Shown here one piece after another: positions 6,019-13,053 of a stretch of 14,199 bases of DNA (positions are counted from its first letter, which is position 1; every line of letters starts with the position of its first letter). The notes under the pieces were generated by a model, which saw only the letters and a program-made list of their open reading frames with translations, was not told the origin of the DNA and ran no database searches. Position numbers and translations under genes: made by a program. This DNA comes from CAG-791 sp963650385 (lineage in GTDB: Bacteria; Bacillota; Clostridia; Lachnospirales; Lachnospiraceae): positions 1-14,199 of the forward strand of contig CAVJLL010000054.1 in NCBI GenBank assembly GCA_963650385.1, read 5' to 3'.

Positions 6019-6042
6019 ATATGTCAAAAGGAGGACATTATT

Positions 6043-7281
6043 ATGAAAAAGAGAATCTTAAGCGCGTTACTGGCAGGAGTTACCGCATTGTCGATGGCTG
6101 CCTGCGGCTCCACATCCTCTTCTTCCTCTGCATCATCAGAGGCTTCGGAAGAGACGACAACCGCTTCGGAAAGCACAGCTTCCAGCGGTGATACGGTCAA
6201 GATCGGAACCATTGCTCCTAAGACCGGATCTCTTGCTTCCTTCGGTATTGCAGCAACCAACGGCGCAAACCTCGCTGTTAAGGAAATCAACGCGGCCGGC
6301 GGCATCGACGGCAAGCAGATTGAGGTCATCAATACCGATGATCAGTCGGATCCTACAGAGTGCCTGAACGCATTCAACTCTCTGGTATCCGAAGGTGTCG
6401 GACTGATCGTTGGCTCGGTAACCTCCGGCTGCACCAGCGCAATTACCGGCGCAGCAAACGAGGAAGGCATTGTAATGATTACACCGTCTGCAACGGCTGA
6501 CTCCATCACGACGGCAGATGATTATGTATTCCGTGCCTGCTATGCAGACTCCTTCCAGGGCGCTATTGCAGCAGCCTATGCAAAGCAGTCCGGCTACACC
6601 AGCGTCGGCGTTGTGTACTGCGCAGCAGATACCTATTCCAAGGGTCTGTATGATTCCTTCTCCGCAGCATGCGAGAAGTACGGCGTCAGCGTAGATGCAG
6701 TAGAGTCTACCGCATCGATGGACGTACAGGATTACACGAACCAGTTCGCTTCGATGGTAAAGGCCGGCGTTGAGTTTGTTTACTGCCCTTACTACTACGA
6801 TGTAATCGGACCTTACCTGGTAACACAGGCACGTGCCGCAGGATATGACGGAATCATCATGGGCGCTGACGGCTACGACGGATCTCTCGATTACACGGTT
6901 GACGGCGCAGATCTGAACGCCTTCAACAAGGTTTACTGGACCAACCACTTCGATTCTGCGGATACATCCGAGGTTGTTCAGAACTTCGTTAAGTCCTATG
7001 AAGCAGAATACAACGAGACACCGATCTGCTTCGCAGCTCTGGCTTATGACTGCGTATACATGTACAAGGATGCCATCGAAAGAGCCGGCAGCATCGAGCC
7101 CTCTGCTGTACGCGATGCACTGGCAGATACCTCTGCAGTATATACCTGCGTAACAGGAACCTTCTCTCTGGATGAGACAGGAACTCCTTCCAAGGGCGCA
7201 TCCATCATTTCCTTCGTATCGGATGGAACAACCGTATCCTCTGAGCTCGTGGACGTAGTAACCAGCCTGCCTGAGGAATAA
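6043..7281 (+). CDS. livK: ABC transporter substrate-binding lipoprotein, LivK type
   Basis: This 412-residue periplasmic-binding-type lipoprotein captures the substrate outside the membrane for the LivHMGF importer. The start at 6043 has AAGGAGG eight bases upstream and opens a proper lipoprotein signal: MKKR, a hydrophobic stretch and the lipobox MAAC with Cys21. A Ser/Thr/Glu-rich linker follows to about residue 45. The mature part begins VKIGTIAPKTGSLASFG, the usual start of type I leucine-binding folds, followed by GANLAVKEINAAGGIDGK, VGSVTSGCTSAI and TPSATAD, the last two lying where this family binds the amino-acid carboxylate and amino groups. The upstream in-frame ATG at 5908 lies in terminator 1 and is rejected. 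Codon choice looks strongly biased, as for a highly expressed gene. Substrate cannot be read from the sequence: branched-chain amino acids are the default, while Ala, Glu or 5-oxoproline are suggested by context. Confidence 0.95.
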   Translation: MKKRILSALLAGVTALSMAACGSTSSSSSASSEASEETTTASESTASSGDTVKIGTIAPKTGSLASFGIAATNGANLAVKEINAAGGIDGKQIEVINTDDQSDPTECLNAFNSLVSEGVGLIVGSVTSGCTSAITGAANEEGIVMITPSATADSITTADDYVFRACYADSFQGAIAAAYAKQSGYTSVGVVYCAADTYSKGLYDSFSAACEKYGVSVDAVESTASMDVQDYTNQFASMVKAGVEFVYCPYYYDVIGPYLVTQARAAGYDGIIMGADGYDGSLDYTVDGADLNAFNKVYWTNHFDSADTSEVVQNFVKSYEAEYNETPICFAALAYDCVYMYKDAIERAGSIEPSAVRDALADTSAVYTCVTGTFSLDETGTPSKGASIISFVSDGTTVSSELVDVVTSLPEE

Positions 7282-7315
7282 AGCAAGGAAGAGAAAGTAA
7301 AGCTCTGATAAGACA

Positions 7316-7356
7316 CCGGTTTCGGACAAAGGAAAGCTTCCAATGTCCGGAACCGG
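7316..7356 (+). other. long stem-loop between livK and livH
   Basis: CCGGTTTCGGACA (7316-7328) pairs with TGTCCGGAACCGG (7344-7356) along 13 bp with one G-U, and an inner GGAA/TTCC helix closes the loop. Only a broken T-stretch (ATTTAT) follows. Such structures after a binding-protein gene commonly give partial termination or protect the livK mRNA 3' end, raising binding protein over permease. The remaining gap, to 7459, shows nothing else recognisable. Confidence 0.6.
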
Positions 7357-7459
7357 ATTTATGGCATCATCGGTTCGCGGAATATCAGGCAAGACAGCGG
7401 GTGTTCAGAGAACCGCAAGAGCAGTTGGCAAAAGGATTCATCACAGAAAGAGTGGGAGC

Positions 7460-8356
7460 ATGAGCACATTTATTCAGACACTGATCGTCGGGCTGCGGCT
7501 CGGCAGCATCTATGCACTGATCGCCCTTGGCTACACGATGGTCTACGGTATCATCCGTCTGATCAATTTCGCTCACGGCGATTTCATTATGGTGGGCGGC
7601 TACGCCATTATTTTTACGACACCGATTATGACAGCCCTGGGACTGCCGATCTGGCTTTCTGTCATACCCGCCATTGTAATCTGTGCACTGGTCGGCATGG
7701 GAACAGAAATCATTGCATATCGTCCGGTACGCAAGAAAGGGACCGCAATGACAGCACTGATTACTGCCATTGCGGTGTCTCTCATGCTGGAGAACCTTGC
7801 ACAGGCAATTCCTGCCATCGGTCCTAACCCGAAGGTAGCAAGCCAGATTTTCCCGGCAAGCGGCATCACCATTGGATCGGTCACCATGGAGTGGGCAACC
7901 ATTCTTACAATTGTAATCGGCGGTCTTGTCATGCTGGCACTGTACGCCTTCACCCAGAAGACCAAGCTGGGACGCGCGATGCGCTGTGTATCGGAGGACA
8001 AGGAAGCAGCGACCCTGATGGGCATCAACGTTAACCGCACCATCATCCTGACATTTGCGATCGGCTCCGGACTTTCCGCAGTAGCAGCACTGATGTACAT
8101 GTCACAGTATCCGAAAATCTATACGACGATGGGATCTCTTTTGGGCCTGAAGGCTTTCGTTGCAGCAGTTCTCGGCGGCATCGGCATTCTTCCCGGAGCA
8201 ATGATCGGCGGAATTGTAATCGGCCTTGTGGAGTCCTTCACAACAACCTATGTAAGCTCGAGTCTGGCAGATGCCTTTGTGTTCCTGATTCTCATCGTGG
8301 TGCTCATCATTAAGCCGGCAGGACTGCTGGGTAAGAACGTAGGAGAAAAGGTTTAA
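7460..8356 (+). CDS. livH: branched-chain-type amino acid ABC transporter permease LivH
   Basis: This 298-residue inner-membrane permease is one of two membrane subunits of the importer. The N terminus, STFIQTLIVGLRLGSIYALI, followed by LGYTMVYGIIRLINFAHGDF, is the classic LivH opening and fixes the start at 7460. An in-frame ATG at 7343 would place the start inside a 13-bp hairpin and add 39 polar residues, so it is rejected even though AAAGGAAAG precedes it. Other family blocks are ITAIAVSLMLENLAQ, GRAMRCVSEDKEAATLMGIN (the cytoplasmic EAA-like loop that docks the ATPases) and GLKAFVAAVLGGIGILPGAM. About eight hydrophobic segments are visible. The ribosome site is weak: AAAGAG at 7447-7452, or GGGAG only one base before the ATG. 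Confidence 0.93.
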   Translation: MSTFIQTLIVGLRLGSIYALIALGYTMVYGIIRLINFAHGDFIMVGGYAIIFTTPIMTALGLPIWLSVIPAIVICALVGMGTEIIAYRPVRKKGTAMTALITAIAVSLMLENLAQAIPAIGPNPKVASQIFPASGITIGSVTMEWATILTIVIGGLVMLALYAFTQKTKLGRAMRCVSEDKEAATLMGINVNRTIILTFAIGSGLSAVAALMYMSQYPKIYTTMGSLLGLKAFVAAVLGGIGILPGAMIGGIVIGLVESFTTTYVSSSLADAFVFLILIVVLIIKPAGLLGKNVGEKV

Positions 8357-8377
8357 AAGCGGAATGGAGAGGTAGAT

Positions 8378-9532
8378 ATGAAATTCAAATCACAAACAGC
8401 AAAAGGCTATCTGATCAATACCATTGTTACCGCTGCCTTGTTCCTGATTCTGAGCGTGATCAGCGCATCCCCGGTCGGACAGCAGGATTTCTTCAAGCTG
8501 GTGCTGACACCGAATCTGTGGCAGTGCTGCTATCTGGTTCTTCTGGCGGCATCCCTGAACCTTGTACTGGGCTTTCTGGGACAGCTTTCCCTTGGACACT
8601 GCGGCTTTATGGCCGTCGGTGCCTATACGGCAGCTTTGATTTCCCTTGCACTGCAGCGGGCAGGTGTATATGAGGAAAAATCCGGAATCGGCTTTACGCT
8701 GATCCTGTTCCTCTGCATTCTGGCTTCCGGACTTCTGGCGGCAGTCATCGGCTTCGTCGTCGGTATTCCGGCTCTGCGACTCAAGGGCGACTACCTGGCG
8801 ATCATCACGCTCGGCTTCGGCATGATCATTGTCAACATCATCAACAACCTTCCCTTTGCCGGACAGAACGGTCTGGAGCAGGGAAGTGCAGCGGCTTCTC
8901 TGTACGCCAACGGACTGGGCTTCGGCACGAAGACGAAGGTCGATTATCTGTGGGCCGGTGTGCTGGTTACCATCGTCGGTGTTACCATGATGTTCATGTT
9001 CGTCCGTTCCAAATACGGCCGTGCCATCAAGGCCATCCGCGATGACGAGATTGCAGCCTCGGCATCCGGCATCAACACCTCGCATTATAAGGTACTGACC
9101 TTCACGTATTCGGCATTCTTCGCCGGCGTTGCCGGTGCACTGTATGCCTGCACCAACCAGACGCTGTCGACGTCCTCCTTTGCATTCACAAACGGCGGCA
9201 TCTTGAACTCCACTTTCGTGGTGGTCATGGTCGTGCTGGGCGGCATGGGATCACTGACCGGCTCGGTTGTTGCGGCCATCATCATGTTTATCGTGAACTA
9301 TGAAATCAAGAACGGCGCATGGGTGAAGGCACTGCCGGAGGCCCTGCAGGGCGTGTTTACGTATCCGATGCTGGTTTACGCGGTCATTCTGGTTGTCATC
9401 ATCATCTTCCGGCCGAGAGGTATTTTCGGAACCTATGAGTTCTCTCTGGTGAACCTTCGCAGTGATATCCGCAGCTGGAAGGCGAAGAAGGCACAGGAAA
9501 AGGCAGAGAAGGCACAGGATGCCAAGGCGTAA
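8378..9532 (+). CDS. livM: branched-chain-type amino acid ABC transporter permease LivM
   Basis: This 384-residue protein is the second membrane subunit. Family blocks are LNLVLGFLGQLSLGHCGFMAVGAY in the first third, PALRLKGDYLAIITLGFGMI in the middle, RAIKAIRDDEIAASASGIN (the ATPase-docking loop), YSAFFAGVAGALYA and VLGGMGSLTGSVVAA. About ten hydrophobic segments run up to IIFRPRGIFG, followed by a Lys/Ala/Glu-rich cytoplasmic tail (KAKKAQEKAEKAQ) that may form a short helix or coiled coil. GGAGAGG lies 8-14 bases before the ATG, and the gene follows livH by 21 nt. The periplasmic insert around LQRAGVYEEKSGIG is ordinary for the family. Confidence 0.95.
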   Translation: MKFKSQTAKGYLINTIVTAALFLILSVISASPVGQQDFFKLVLTPNLWQCCYLVLLAASLNLVLGFLGQLSLGHCGFMAVGAYTAALISLALQRAGVYEEKSGIGFTLILFLCILASGLLAAVIGFVVGIPALRLKGDYLAIITLGFGMIIVNIINNLPFAGQNGLEQGSAAASLYANGLGFGTKTKVDYLWAGVLVTIVGVTMMFMFVRSKYGRAIKAIRDDEIAASASGINTSHYKVLTFTYSAFFAGVAGALYACTNQTLSTSSFAFTNGGILNSTFVVVMVVLGGMGSLTGSVVAAIIMFIVNYEIKNGAWVKALPEALQGVFTYPMLVYAVILVVIIIFRPRGIFGTYEFSLVNLRSDIRSWKAKKAQEKAEKAQDAKA

Positions 9533-9552
9533 GCCGCAGGAGGGAAAAGAAC

Positions 9553-10344
9553 ATGAGCAAAGAGACAAAAAACCATGAGGGACAGGTTCCCGTACTGGAA
9601 ACCCGCGGACTTGGAATTACCTTTGGCGGACTGAAGGCTGTAACCGACTTTAATTTCAAGGTATATGAAGGAGAGCTGGTGGGGCTGATCGGACCGAACG
9701 GCGCCGGAAAAACCACCGTTTTCAACATGCTGACGGGTGTATATGAGCCCACCGAAGGGTCTGTGCTGCTGAATGGACAGCTCCTGAACGGCAAGAAGAC
9801 GTATCAGTTCGTGGAGGCAGGCATTGCCAGAACCTTCCAGAATATCCGTCTGTTCCACGATATGACCGTCCTGGACAACGTAAAGGCTGCATTTACAAAG
9901 GACATTTCCTATGGTCTGGTTGCGGCAACGCTCCGGACGAAGGCCTTCTGGAAGGCGGAGAATGAGATCACCGAGAAGGCAATTGAGCTTCTGAAGATTT
10001 TTCATCTGGAGGATAAAAAGGACTGGCTTGCAGCCAATCTTCCCTACGGTCAGCAGAGAAAGCTGGAGATTGCAAGAGCACTTGCAACGAACATGAAGCT
10101 GCTGCTCTTGGATGAGCCGGCCGCCGGCATGAACCCGACAGAGACAGAGGATCTGATGAACTGCATCAATACCATCCGCGATCGCTTCGGCATTGCCATT
10201 CTGCTGATTGAGCATGACATGTCTTTGGTTATGAACGTATGTGAGCGCATAAAGGTTATCGACTACGGCAAGACCATTGCAGAGGGTCTGCCGGAGGAGA
10301 TTGCGAACAATCCGCAGGTTATCGCGGCATATCTTGGCGCGTAA
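9553..10344 (+). CDS. livG: amino acid ABC transporter ATP-binding protein LivG
   Basis: This 263-residue cytosolic ATPase drives the importer as a partner of LivF. Walker A is GPNGAGKTT at residues 47-55, the signature is the LivG-type LPYGQQRKLEIARAL from residue 163, Walker B ends in Asp187-Glu188 (LLLLDEPAAGMNP), and the switch histidine is His221 in LLIEHD. The extra loop after the Q-loop (TFQNIRLFHDMTVLDNV and the following helix) is typical of LivG. AGGAGGG precedes the ATG and livM ends 20 nt upstream. All catalytic motifs are intact. Confidence 0.96.
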   Translation: MSKETKNHEGQVPVLETRGLGITFGGLKAVTDFNFKVYEGELVGLIGPNGAGKTTVFNMLTGVYEPTEGSVLLNGQLLNGKKTYQFVEAGIARTFQNIRLFHDMTVLDNVKAAFTKDISYGLVAATLRTKAFWKAENEITEKAIELLKIFHLEDKKDWLAANLPYGQQRKLEIARALATNMKLLLLDEPAAGMNPTETEDLMNCINTIRDRFGIAILLIEHDMSLVMNVCERIKVIDYGKTIAEGLPEEIANNPQVIAAYLGA

Positions 10345-10359
10345 GGGAGGAGACATCGT

Positions 10360-11064
10360 ATGCTGGAAATCAAGGATTTAAATGTATATTACGGTGCAGT
10401 GCACGCCATTAAGGGAATTTCCCTGCAGGTAAAGGACGGAGAGCTGGTGTCACTGATCGGTGCCAACGGTGCAGGCAAAACAACGACGCTCCACACCATT
10501 ACCGGCCTGATCCCGGCCGCATCCGGCGAGATACTTCTGGATGGCAAGAACCTTCAGAAGACACCGGCCTGCAACATCATTCGCATGGGAATGTCGCATG
10601 TGCCGGAGGGCCGTCATGTTTTCGCCAGAATGACGGTAGAGGAAAACCTGTACATGGGTGCCTATATCGAGAATGACCGCAAGAAGATCGCCGACAATCT
10701 GGAAATGGTATACGCACACTTCCCGCGCCTGAAGGAGCGCCGCCGTCAGCTGGCAGGTACGCTTTCCGGCGGTGAGCAGCAGATGCTGGCAACGGGAAGA
10801 GCGTTGATGACCGGACCGAAGATGGTGCTGATGGATGAGCCGTCCATGGGACTTTCCCCGCTCCTGGTAAAGGAAATTTTCGCGATCATCGAGGAGCTGC
10901 ATAAGAGCGGAATCACGATTCTGCTTGTGGAGCAGAATGCGAAGATGGCATTGTCGATTTCGGACCGCGCATACGTTCTGGAGACCGGAAAGATTGCCAT
11001 GGAAGGAACGGCAAAGGAGCTCGCCGAGGACGACAGAGTGCGGAAGGCATATCTGGGCGCATAA
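10360..11064 (+). CDS. livF: amino acid ABC transporter ATP-binding protein LivF
   Basis: This 234-residue second ATPase pairs with LivG. Walker A is GANGAGKTT at residues 34-42, the ABC signature LSGGEQQML starts at residue 135, and Walker B ends in Asp159-Glu160 (MVLMDEPSMGLSP). LLVEQNA follows, where LivF proteins usually carry Gln in place of the switch His. The stretch HVPEGRHVFARMTVEENL is diagnostic of LivF. The gene follows livG by 15 nt with GGGAGGAG as ribosome site, so both ATPases are made from one message. Confidence 0.96.
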   Translation: MLEIKDLNVYYGAVHAIKGISLQVKDGELVSLIGANGAGKTTTLHTITGLIPAASGEILLDGKNLQKTPACNIIRMGMSHVPEGRHVFARMTVEENLYMGAYIENDRKKIADNLEMVYAHFPRLKERRRQLAGTLSGGEQQMLATGRALMTGPKMVLMDEPSMGLSPLLVKEIFAIIEELHKSGITILLVEQNAKMALSISDRAYVLETGKIAMEGTAKELAEDDRVRKAYLGA

Positions 11065-11094
11065 GGCGGTTGGTACGCAGGAGAGGATCTTAGA

Positions 11095-11742
11095 ATGAAA
11101 AACTATGTGATTGCCATTGCAAGAGAAAAAGGCAGCGGCGGCAGTGAGGTTGCCAGACTCTTGTCGGAGCGGCTGGGAATTCCTTACTATGACAGAGATT
11201 TGCTGCGCAAGGCATCCGACGTGTCCGGAATCAATGAGAAACTGTTCGGTGCAGCAGATGAACGGATCGGCTTTCGGGAAATGATGAGTGCTGCGGAGAA
11301 GGTTTACAACGGTGAAATCCTTCCGCCGGACTCCAATGATTACGTTTCCACCAGAAATCTGTTCAGCTTCCAGGCAAAGGTCATCAAGGAGATGGCACAG
11401 ACCGAGAGCTGCATTATCATCGGAAGATGTGCGGATTATCTGCTGTCGGACAAGGACAATGTGCTGCGCGTCTTCATTCATGCTCCGGTTGAGTTCCGGA
11501 GAGAGCGGGTAAAGCACATCAACCTGGGAATGTCTGATCGTGAAGTGAACAAGCGGATCCGGGACTGTGACAAACGGCGCAGTGAGTATTATCATTACTA
11601 TACAGGCGATGACTGGAAGGATGTCACGCATGAGGACATCTCGCTGGATTCAGCCCGGTATGGCATTGACGGATGTGTGGACCGGATCATTGCAGCAATT
11701 CCGTTGTTCCTGGGAATCGATGTAGAAGAAACAAGCAAATAA
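11095..11742 (+). CDS. cytidylate kinase-like family protein
   Basis: This 215-residue protein resembles the cytidylate-kinase-like P-loop family (Cytidylate_kin2), common in Clostridia and of unproven substrate. It opens with VIAIAREKGSGGSEVARLLSERLGIPYYDRDLL, a relaxed P-loop of the form REKGSGGxxVA, followed by the usual YYDRDLL. ESCIIIGRCADYLL and LRVFIHAPVEFRRERV follow, then an Arg-rich lid segment (RIRDCDKRRSEYYHYYTG). It lies 30 nt after livF with AGGAGAGG before the ATG, so it is probably cotranscribed with the transporter. True CMP kinase is a distinct housekeeping protein, so a nucleotide or small-molecule kinase role is only inferred. Confidence 0.8.
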   Translation: MKNYVIAIAREKGSGGSEVARLLSERLGIPYYDRDLLRKASDVSGINEKLFGAADERIGFREMMSAAEKVYNGEILPPDSNDYVSTRNLFSFQAKVIKEMAQTESCIIIGRCADYLLSDKDNVLRVFIHAPVEFRRERVKHINLGMSDREVNKRIRDCDKRRSEYYHYYTGDDWKDVTHEDISLDSARYGIDGCVDRIIAAIPLFLGIDVEETSK

Positions 11743-11749
11743 TTCAGAT

Positions 11750-11790
11750 GGTACAGAGCCGTGCGGAGCCGCAGATGGCTCTGTATCTTT
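11750..11790 (+). terminator. probable weak terminator after the cytidylate-kinase-like gene
   Basis: TACAGAGCC (11752-11760) pairs perfectly with GGCTCTGTA (11777-11785), and an inner TGCG/CGCA helix (11762-11765 with 11770-11773) closes a GAGC loop. Only a broken T-stretch (ATCTTTGTG) follows, so termination may be partial. It would divide the transporter unit from the aminotransferase-alr unit. Confidence 0.45.
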
Positions 11791-11820
11791 GTGAACGGGC
11801 ACCTGTGCGGGGAGGAAGTT

Positions 11821-12984
11821 ATGCAGTTTAGTAAGAGAATGGACCGGTTTGGCGATGAAATTTTTGCTGCGCTGAATGAGCGGAAGCTCGTGATGGAGCA
11901 GCAGGGAAGGACGATTTACAACCTGAGCGTCGGAACGCCGGACTTTGAAACTGCGCCCCACATCAAGAATGCGCTGATCGAAGCGGCTAAGGATCAGGAC
12001 AACTGGAAGTATGCGCTGCGGGACACGCCGGAGCTCCTGCAGGCCGTATGCGATTACTATGAGAGACGCTTTGGCGTGACGATTACACCCGATATGGTCT
12101 GCAGCTGCTACGGAAGCGAGGAGGGCATGGGACACATCGGACTGGTCCTGTGCGATGAGGGAGATACGGTGATTCTGCCAACGCCCTGTTACCCGGTGTT
12201 CATCGCCGGCGCGCAGCTGGCCGGTGCGGAGTCCTTTTACTATCCGATGACGGAGGAAACCGGATTCCTTCCCCGGGTATCGGACATTCCGGAGGAGATT
12301 GCAGTTAAGGCAAAATATATGATCGTCTCGCTGCCGTCGAATCCGACGGGAAGCGTTGCCAGCCCCACCATCTATGATGAGCTGATTGCTTTTGCGCGTA
12401 AATACGACATTCTGCTCATTCATGACAACGCGTACAGCGATATTATTTTCGACGGTGCGGTCGGCGGAAGCTTTTTCCAGCATGAAGGTGCCGCTGAGGT
12501 TGGAATTGAGTTTTTCAGCCTGTCCAAGAGCTTTAATCTGACGGGTGCCAGAATCAGCTTCTGCGTGGGGCGTCCCGATGTGATCGCTGCCTTTCGAAAG
12601 CTGCGGGGACAGATTGATTTCGGCATGTTCCTGCCGATCCAGAAGGCTGCCATCGCGGCACTGACGGGACCGACACAGATGGTGAAGGACCAGTGCGGCG
12701 TATATCAGGAGAGAAGAGATGCGCTGTGCGGCGGTCTGCGCAGCATCGGATGGGATGTGCCGGACAGCCACGGCAGCATGTTCGTCTGGGCGAAAATCCC
12801 GGAGGGCCACGGCAGCAGCATGGAGTTCTGCCTGGAGCTGATGGACAAAACCGGTGTGATCTGCACGCCGGGAGCCAGCTTTGGGCCGTTGGGAGAAGGA
12901 TATGTGCGGTTCGCACTGACGCTTCCCTCCGATAAAATTCAGATGGCGGTCAAGGCCATTGCAGACAGCGGGATACTGGCGTAG
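11821..12984 (+). CDS. class I/II pyridoxal-phosphate aminotransferase (LL-DAP/alanine aminotransferase-like)
   Basis: This 387-residue fold-type I aminotransferase transfers amino groups between L-amino acids and 2-oxo acids. The start at 11821 has GGGGAGGAAG just upstream; an upstream in-frame GTG at 11761 falls in a hairpin and is rejected. Visible residues are Asn174 in SLPSNPTG, Asp202 and Tyr205 in IHDNAYSDI, the PLP Schiff-base lysine Lys236 in FFSLSKSFNLTGARISF, and the substrate-carboxylate arginine Arg363 in GYVRFAL. The N-terminal SVGTPDFETAPHI replaces the common GxPD/P motif. The overall pattern resembles alanine/glutamate or LL-diaminopimelate aminotransferases. Its neighbour alr, and the D-aminotransferase upstream, make alanine-2-oxoglutarate exchange plausible, but the substrate is not proven by sequence. 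Confidence 0.88.
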   Translation: MQFSKRMDRFGDEIFAALNERKLVMEQQGRTIYNLSVGTPDFETAPHIKNALIEAAKDQDNWKYALRDTPELLQAVCDYYERRFGVTITPDMVCSCYGSEEGMGHIGLVLCDEGDTVILPTPCYPVFIAGAQLAGAESFYYPMTEETGFLPRVSDIPEEIAVKAKYMIVSLPSNPTGSVASPTIYDELIAFARKYDILLIHDNAYSDIIFDGAVGGSFFQHEGAAEVGIEFFSLSKSFNLTGARISFCVGRPDVIAAFRKLRGQIDFGMFLPIQKAAIAALTGPTQMVKDQCGVYQERRDALCGGLRSIGWDVPDSHGSMFVWAKIPEGHGSSMEFCLELMDKTGVICTPGASFGPLGEGYVRFALTLPSDKIQMAVKAIADSGILA

Positions 12985-13053
12985 CTTAGCGATTTGGCGT
13001 TCCTCAGAACAGCTGCAGACAGCTGCGTTTACAGGACAGATAGGAGCTTTACT

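Noticed and set aside
5871..6020. Known riboswitch or T-box in the livK leader
   Set aside because: No T-box AGGGTGGnACCGCG-like sequence and no glycine, lysine, glutamine or SAM riboswitch core could be recognised.
5908..6042. Upstream ATG at 5908 as livK start
   Set aside because: It lies in the T-run of terminator 1 and would bury the lipoprotein signal; the ATG at 6043 has AAGGAGG and a perfect signal peptide with lipobox.
6136..7392. 418-codon minus-strand frame opposite livK
   Set aside because: Cys/Gly/Arg-rich translation without recognisable motifs; it arises from the biased codon use of livK.
11761..11820. In-frame extension of the class I aminotransferase upstream of 11821
   Set aside because: It starts inside a hairpin with a non-ATG codon, while 11821 has a strong ribosome site and fits the family N terminus.
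13009..13025. Short repeat CAGCTGC aga CAGCTGC upstream of alr
   Set aside because: Too short and near-palindromic by base composition; no supporting promoter or operator context.
12994..13053. ATG at 12994 as alr start
   Set aside because: No ribosome site upstream; ATG at 13054 has AGGAG at seven-base spacing and gives the usual racemase length.
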